11,804 nucleotides of DNA from Saprospiraceae bacterium (GTDB lineage Bacteria; Bacteroidota; Bacteroidia; Chitinophagales; Saprospiraceae). A program made the position numbers and the translations under genes. The DNA lies in the NCBI GenBank assembly GCA_013042795.1, contig JABDPK010000060.1, forward strand, positions 1 through 11,804, in the 5' to 3' direction. Shown in pieces: positions 7,493 through 11,804 of this stretch (position 1 is the stretch's first letter; each line of letters begins with the position of its first letter). The notes below the pieces were generated by a model. The model saw nothing but the letters and a program-made list of their open reading frames with translations, ran no database searches and was not told the DNA's origin.

Positions 7493-7517
7493 TAAGGCAT
7501 TGTTTTTGCAATGCTTA
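7493..7517. repeat. Stem-loop between the DUF937 and glucosaminidase genes
   Basis: TAAGGCATTG (7493-7502) pairs with CAATGCTTA (7509-7517) across a 6-nt loop with one bulged G, giving a 9-bp stem. It sits in the middle of the 68-bp divergent promoter region (7473-7540), 24 bp before the glucosaminidase ATG. It could be an operator for a dimeric repressor shared by both genes. No regulator is suggested by the sequence. Confidence 0.3.
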
Positions 7518-7540
7518 TGAATAATAATAATTTATAATAT

Positions 7541-8455
7541 ATGCTTAGGAGCTTGATCGTTGCATTTATCGTTTATTTTGCATTGGTTTCATATAAGGAG
7601 AACCCCAGTACAACATATATCTCGCAATATAAAGAAATTGCTATTTCCGAGATGCATAGGACCGGTATTCCTGCCAGTATCAAAATGGCACAGGCCCTTC
7701 TGGAGTCCGGTGCAGGACAAAGTAGCCTGGCCCGTGAAGCCAATAATCATTTTGGGATCAAGTGTGGTGGTTCCTGGAACGGTGGCACTTATTACCTTCA
7801 TGATGATGACTATAACTCTAAAGGACAATTAATTAAAAGCTGTTTCAGGGAATTTAGTTCCTCATTTGAGTCATTTATTGCTCACAGTGAGTTCCTGGTC
7901 ACACAAAACAGATATGCTTTTCTTTTTAACTATGATCACCAGGACTATAAAGCCTGGGCCAAAGGACTGAAAAAAGCTGGTTATGCTACTGACAAGGCTT
8001 ATCCAAAAAAACTAATTAATATCATTGAAAAGTATCAATTGTACTTTCTTGATGATGCCGGAGTAGAAGACTTTTCTCCTGACCTGGCGATGCAGGATTC
8101 TGAAATTGCCACGAGAAAAAATAAAACACACTTTGAGTATCCTTCCTATTCACCTGGCGATGCAACGGAAACAACAATAGCTCAAAACAAGAGGTCAGAA
8201 AGAAAAAGAATGCGATCCGATTCAAATAAGACTTATCATATTGTAGGTCTGGGTGAGACCCTATCAGAAATTGCCATGATTTATTCCCTGGAAGAAAATG
8301 CCCTTAGGCTTCGTAACCGGATTCCAAAAGACGCTGAACCTCTGAAAGGAGAAAGAATTCATCTACGTAAAAAAATCAGTCTGATTAAACGACCAAAATT
8401 CACGAGAACTCCGGAGTTTGACGGATTGGCTGCTCAAGAAGATTTTATCTTTTAA
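7541..8455 (+). CDS. Glucosaminidase-LysM peptidoglycan hydrolase
   Basis: The 304-residue protein begins with a short hydrophobic segment (about 4-17), either a signal sequence without a clear AxA site or an N-terminal anchor. A glucosaminidase domain (FlgJ/N-acetylmuramidase-like, about 28-170) follows, with AQALLESGAGQS at 50-61 carrying the likely catalytic E55, NNHFGIKC at 68-75, and YAFLFNY and KAWAKGLKKAGYAT near its end. A charged, low-complexity linker (about 172-228) leads to a LysM domain (about 231-275, starting TYHIVGLGETLSEIA) that should hold the enzyme on peptidoglycan. It is expected to cleave the glycan backbone in the periplasm during wall remodelling. ATG at 7541 has no competitor. 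The outer-membrane barrel gene follows 28 bp later and may be co-transcribed. The bond cleaved is inferred from family. Confidence 0.92.
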   Translation: MLRSLIVAFIVYFALVSYKENPSTTYISQYKEIAISEMHRTGIPASIKMAQALLESGAGQSSLAREANNHFGIKCGGSWNGGTYYLHDDDYNSKGQLIKSCFREFSSSFESFIAHSEFLVTQNRYAFLFNYDHQDYKAWAKGLKKAGYATDKAYPKKLINIIEKYQLYFLDDAGVEDFSPDLAMQDSEIATRKNKTHFEYPSYSPGDATETTIAQNKRSERKRMRSDSNKTYHIVGLGETLSEIAMIYSLEENALRLRNRIPKDAEPLKGERIHLRKKISLIKRPKFTRTPEFDGLAAQEDFIF

Positions 8456-8483
8456 TTTTGTGTACCATAACCAGGATTAAGAA

Positions 8484-9203
8484 ATGAGGAAAATCATTTT
8501 TACGTTTTTTATAGTATTCTTATTTGTCTCCCAGGGCTCTGCCCAGGATGGAGGGTTCTATTTTGGACCAAAAGCCGGTCTGACCATTGCTACACAAAAC
8601 TGGAACGAAGCCGAAAGGAAGCCTTTACTTAACTATCATTTTGCAGCATTCATTGAATCTATAGATTACAAATACAAAGGTTCTTTATTTGCACAGATTG
8701 GTTACCACACAAGGGGAAGTTCAATTTTTGTATCCAATATCAATAATGGTTTACGTTTTTCTGAGGGTTATAAGTTTCGGAATATTTCACTTTTATTAGG
8801 CGCCAAAAAACGATTGATTACAGAAAAACTTACCACGCCATATTACTTTTTTGGTGTGCGCGCAGAGTATCTTGTTTCTGATAACCTCGATGAAATACAG
8901 GATTTGTTCAGTAACTCCCCTTCCGCCTTGTTTTACCCGATTGATGTTTATACAAATACCTTTGTGTATGGCGTCAGTTTCGGAGGAGGAATAGAATATC
9001 TTGGTTCTGCTTATGTTCAACCTACACTTGAAGTTACTTTCAGTCCCGATTTTTCGTTCCAGTACCAGTCCCCCGAAATACCTAATGTAGTTAGTCCATA
9101 CGATGGAAGAACGACCACCATCCCCGAAAGGAGAATTCGTAATATTACTTTTGAGGTATCCCTTGTTGTTCGTTTCCTGAGAGAGGTGATTTATACTGAC
9201 TAG
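8484..9203 (+). CDS. Small outer-membrane beta-barrel protein (PorT-like)
   Basis: The 239-residue protein starts with a clear signal peptide, MRKIIFTFFIVFLFVSQGSAQ, with cleavage after Q21 or A20. The mature part opens with FYFGPKAGLTIA, the usual first strand of PorT-like/OMP_b-brl_2 barrels, and continues with alternating strands such as GSLFAQIGYHTRGSS, YYFFGVRAEYLV, YGVSFGGGIEYLG and a final ITFEVSLVVRFLR. This predicts an outer-membrane barrel of roughly eight to ten strands; no enzymatic motif is present and the precise role is unknown. It lies 28 bp after the glucosaminidase gene. Its TAG stop overlaps the stop codon of the convergent barrel gene through the palindrome CTAG at 9200-9203. 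Confidence 0.85.
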   Translation: MRKIIFTFFIVFLFVSQGSAQDGGFYFGPKAGLTIATQNWNEAERKPLLNYHFAAFIESIDYKYKGSLFAQIGYHTRGSSIFVSNINNGLRFSEGYKFRNISLLLGAKKRLITEKLTTPYYFFGVRAEYLVSDNLDEIQDLFSNSPSALFYPIDVYTNTFVYGVSFGGGIEYLGSAYVQPTLEVTFSPDFSFQYQSPEIPNVVSPYDGRTTTIPERRIRNITFEVSLVVRFLREVIYTD

Positions 9204-9844
9204 AAAATCAATCCCAGTCCCAGGTTGATAAACTGTGCCTGGTTGTTAAATCCCTTTTCATCCTTGCGATAATAAAGATAATCTCCTACACTATTAAACT
9301 GGTATTCGTAACTCAGGTCCAGCTGGAATCGATATATCGTAATTCCAAAGTTGAACGCAAACCCTGTATCAAGTCGTCTTCGTCTTTCTTCGAAGCTTTC
9401 AATTTCTTCAAAAATATTGTTTTGGTCAACGATATAACCGAAGACGGGCCCTGCTCCAAATTTAAACCTGTCAAAGCAAATGCCGGCATGAATTGGAAGC
9501 ATCAGATAACTTGTCTTTTTTATAGTTTCTACAGGTGTTTGTTTACCAAACTCCAGATAGCTAATGCTCCGAAATCTGGTTTTGATTTGTCTGTATCCTA
9601 TTCCACCCTGCAAATACATTATTTCATTCTTATAATATATATATGTATTCAGCGAAGGTGTTACGTCCAGTTCTACAAATCGTAAGCTATAGGTAAGAAA
9701 ATCCTGTGCATCATCATATTTAATCTCTTCTGATCTGGTAAAAGGAATTGAATAGCTGGCGTTGATCCCAAAATACACCTGCCCGCTAAGGTGGATGCCT
9801 GAAGCTGAAATGATGAATATTAATATGGCCTTCTTTGCCAACAT
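9200..9844 (-). CDS. Small outer-membrane beta-barrel protein, convergent with the previous one
   Basis: The 214-residue protein has an N-terminal signal peptide (about 1-22, ending HLSGQ) and a mature part of alternating amphipathic strands: VYFGINASYSIPF, YLQGGIGYRQIKTRF, FKFGAGPVFGYIV, FAFNFGITIYRFQLDLSYEYQF and a last strand AQFINLGLGLIF. The terminal Phe is the signal recognised by the barrel assembly machinery. Between strands lies a strongly charged loop, EEIESFEERRRRLD, at about 145-158. It resembles the preceding barrel in size and fold but the sequences are not obviously close, so recent duplication is not supported. Function unknown. It is divergent from the TonB-dependent receptor gene across 199 bp and may share control with it. 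Confidence 0.82.
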   Translation of the reverse strand: MLAKKAILIFIISASGIHLSGQVYFGINASYSIPFTRSEEIKYDDAQDFLTYSLRFVELDVTPSLNTYIYYKNEIMYLQGGIGYRQIKTRFRSISYLEFGKQTPVETIKKTSYLMLPIHAGICFDRFKFGAGPVFGYIVDQNNIFEEIESFEERRRRLDTGFAFNFGITIYRFQLDLSYEYQFNSVGDYLYYRKDEKGFNNQAQFINLGLGLIF

Positions 9845-9888
9845 GATCTAAAATTAGCTTGAAATTTTTACTCTGATGCACACCTAAC

Positions 9889-9963
9889 GCAACAAATGAG
9901 GACAATCTGAGTCAGTTTGTTGCTTTTGATAATACATAAGCTGTTGATTTCCTACCAACAACA
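9889..9963. promoter_or_regulatory. Cluster of CAACA/TGTTG half-sites upstream of the receptor gene
   Basis: GCAACAAA (9889-9896) and TTTGTTGC (9916-9923) form a perfect 8-bp inverted repeat with a 19-nt spacer. TGTTG (9942-9946) and CAACA (9956-9960) form a second, shorter one, and an overlapping CAACA lies at 9959-9963. An 8-bp palindrome, AACATGTT, covers 9960-9967. All lie in the 199-bp region between the divergent barrel and receptor genes (9845-10043), the natural place for operators. On the plus strand the first stem is followed by TTTT, but there is no transcript upstream for it to terminate. The regulator is unknown. Confidence 0.3.
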
Positions 9964-10043
9964 TGTTTTCCTCGACAAGAATTGTAACTGATGTGACGGG
10001 TGTCTCGTCTTTGTATTGATTCAAAACTTCAACCCTAATCAAA

Positions 10044-11777
10044 ATGAAAAATATACTAATCCTATTCTGTTTTTTGATACCTGCTCTTACATCAGGACAA
10101 AATTCTGAAATATCTGGTTCTGTTATAGACCATAACAACCTGCCAGTGATCTATGCAAATGTTGTGCTCTATTCTCTAATAGATAGTTCTATCGTAAAAG
10201 TTGAATACTCGAACGAAACAGGGAATTACAGCATTAAGGGCATCTCTTCAGGTTCTTATTTTATTGGGACCAGTTATGTAGGATATCCTGATGCTGTCTC
10301 GCCTGGTTTCGACATTTCTGACAGTGATCTCATAACCCTTGACCCTATCAGGTTTGAGCCTTCATCAAATGAACTTGAAGAAGTTACTGTAACTGCAAAA
10401 AAGCCGCTTTTGGAAATGAAGCCTGATAAAATGATTCTTAATGTGGAGGGTAGCATAAATAATTCAGGATCGGATGCTTATACTCTTTTGAGACAATCTC
10501 CCGGGGTTATGATAGATAACAACGATAATATTTTTATGCTGGGTAAAAGCGGTTTGCAAATTTTTATTGATGGAAGACCTACGCAGCTGAATGGTACAGA
10601 CCTGGCTGATTTTCTTAAGACTATTCCATCTTCTGAGATTGAGTCTATTGAAATCATTACCAACCCTTCCTCAAAATACGAAGCTGAAGGTAATGCGGGT
10701 ATTATAAATATTAAGTTGTTGAGAGACAAAAACCTTGGTGCTAACGGAAGCCTGAATACGACTTACTCCATTGGACAGAAATCACGATACAATACAACCT
10801 TAAGGGGAACTTATAAAAGTAAGGCATGGAATACTTACGGAACTGTCACCGGGTACAAGGGTGCTGATATAAATCCATTTAACCTCTATCGTGAACAACA
10901 AGGTTTAAGCTTTGACCAGGCCTCTATTGGCAATGACAGCTGGAATGGTTTTAATAGCCGTGCAGGTGTAGACTATATACTCAATGAAAAAAGTACGTTT
11001 GGCTTTCTTGCCAATCTATCAAAATCTCAAGGACACCACGTACAGAACACCGAATCAGATATCTTCAAAACAGGATCCTCTTTGATAGACAGTACTTTGG
11101 TTGCCATGTCAGATAATGAATCAGACAGGGCCAACTGGAACATCAACGGGAATTATAAATATTCTGACAAGCAAAACAGGAGTTTGAATATAGATGTAGA
11201 TTATGGCAAATACTCCAGGACAAGAGAAGCGTTCCAACCCAACACCTATTTTGGTGCAGGAGGAATGATTTTATCAACTAAAGACTTTTTTACATATACT
11301 CCTACAGATATCGAAATCGCTACAGCAAAATTAGATTTTGAACAAGATTTTCTGAACGGACGTCTTCAGTTTGGCGCCAAAGTGGCCAATGTTATAACGG
11401 ACAATGTTTTTGATTTCTATAATGTATATGATGAAACCAGGGAACTTGATACAGAACGCTCTAATGACTTCAGGTATTCAGAACTTGTATATGCCTCCTA
11501 TGCAAACTATTCGATGAAGATAAACGACCTGAGCATGCAGGCTGGTTTAAGGATAGAACACACGAACTCTGAAGGACATTTAACTGCGCTGATTCCTTCA
11601 GAAAATGAATTGGTTGAAAGAAGCTATACAGATCTATTTCCATCTTTTGGGCTGACATACCAGCTCAATGAAAAAAACAGATTTCAACTGAATTACAGCA
11701 GACTTATTAATATTACATCATTCCATGATATTAATCCATTTCGATTCTGTATTGACGATTTTTATTTTGATAAATGA
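10044..11777 (+). CDS. TonB-dependent receptor (OMP_b-brl_3 type), cut short by an in-frame TGA
   Basis: The visible 577 residues begin with a signal peptide (1-19, ending LTSGQ). A carboxypeptidase-regulatory-like beta-sandwich follows (about 22-103; ISGSVIDHNNLPV and YSIKGISSGSYFI). The plug domain (about 112-228) contains LLRQSPGVMIDNN, LQIFIDGRPT (171-180), IPSSEIESIEIITNPSSKYEAEG and AGIINIKL. Barrel strands run from about 233 on. Such receptors import a bulky substrate (a siderophore, glycan fragment or peptide) across the outer membrane with TonB energy; nothing here shows which. Family members are about 750-850 residues, so the C-terminal third is missing. The TGA at 11775-11777 falls where the family has the Gly of a GNPFLxPE motif, and the frame stays recognisable after it. 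The gene may be a pseudogene, or the TGA may be a sequence error. ATG at 10044 gives the signal peptide. Confidence 0.88.
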   Translation: MKNILILFCFLIPALTSGQNSEISGSVIDHNNLPVIYANVVLYSLIDSSIVKVEYSNETGNYSIKGISSGSYFIGTSYVGYPDAVSPGFDISDSDLITLDPIRFEPSSNELEEVTVTAKKPLLEMKPDKMILNVEGSINNSGSDAYTLLRQSPGVMIDNNDNIFMLGKSGLQIFIDGRPTQLNGTDLADFLKTIPSSEIESIEIITNPSSKYEAEGNAGIINIKLLRDKNLGANGSLNTTYSIGQKSRYNTTLRGTYKSKAWNTYGTVTGYKGADINPFNLYREQQGLSFDQASIGNDSWNGFNSRAGVDYILNEKSTFGFLANLSKSQGHHVQNTESDIFKTGSSLIDSTLVAMSDNESDRANWNINGNYKYSDKQNRSLNIDVDYGKYSRTREAFQPNTYFGAGGMILSTKDFFTYTPTDIEIATAKLDFEQDFLNGRLQFGAKVANVITDNVFDFYNVYDETRELDTERSNDFRYSELVYASYANYSMKINDLSMQAGLRIEHTNSEGHLTALIPSENELVERSYTDLFPSFGLTYQLNEKNRFQLNYSRLINITSFHDINPFRFCIDDFYFDK

Positions 11778-11804
11778 AAGCCTTTTTTAAATCGTGAGTT
11801 ATCC
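11775..11804 (+). pseudogene. In-frame continuation of the TonB-dependent receptor beyond the premature TGA
   Basis: After TGA at 11775-11777 the same frame reads KPFLNRELS to the window end. Together with the preceding residues it reads as DK-stop-KPFLNRELS, matching the family pattern KGNPFLxPExS with Gly replaced by the stop. A single G-to-T change (GGA to TGA) would explain it; no frameshift is needed. The rest of the barrel is outside the window. Confidence 0.5.

Noticed and set aside
11700..11804. Frameshift as the cause of the receptor truncation
   Set aside because: The family motif resumes in the same frame immediately after TGA, so a base substitution explains it without an insertion or deletion.
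1..11804. CRISPR array, tRNA, insertion sequence or prophage
   Set aside because: No regularly spaced repeats, cloverleaf-like sequence, transposase or phage protein is visible on either strand.

Overview
The window comes from a Bacteroidota genome, judged on gene content and signals. It has a paired biotin ligase/RsfS/FtsH neighbourhood, an RprX/RprY-type two-component system, a methylmalonyl-CoA epimerase, a glucosaminidase-LysM protein, small outer-membrane beta-barrels, and a TonB-dependent receptor with an N-terminal carboxypeptidase-regulatory-like domain. Base composition looks moderately AT-rich, leaders are A-rich with no strong Shine-Dalgarno sequences, and a few TAnnTTTG-like -7 boxes are visible. 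The class cannot be fixed from sequence reading alone. All genes look like ordinary chromosomal genes; there is no tRNA, rRNA, transposase, CRISPR array or phage gene.

Left part (1-4162): a two-gene minus-strand operon, biotin-protein ligase then CinA/PncC (CinA runs off the left edge), is transcribed away from a plus-strand pair, rsfS (TTG start) then ftsH. These are housekeeping functions: biotinylation of carboxylases, NMN recycling, ribosome silencing and membrane proteolysis. Middle part (4166-6856): a minus-strand sensor kinase/response regulator operon (RprX then RprY type) ends against ftsH with 3 bp between stop codons. Its divergent promoter region (6360-6451), shared with mce, holds an 11-bp-phased TTTAAC direct repeat that looks like an OmpR-family operator.

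Right part (6858-11804): mce ends 1 bp from a convergent DUF937 gene. That gene is divergent from a glucosaminidase-LysM gene followed by a small outer-membrane barrel. A second small barrel gene converges on the first, and the two share a palindromic CTAG as stop codon. After a 199-bp divergent intergenic region with several inverted repeats comes a TonB-dependent receptor. It is interrupted by an in-frame TGA 27 bp before the window end, and the reading frame beyond still matches the family.

Three convergent gene pairs are packed end to end with no room for an intergenic terminator. At one of them (mce/DUF937) a perfect 13-bp stem inside mce reads as an intrinsic terminator for the opposite strand. 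I found no clear undescribed system. The most useful leads are that embedded terminator, the phased direct repeat, the twin acidic loops of the DUF937 protein and the broken receptor.
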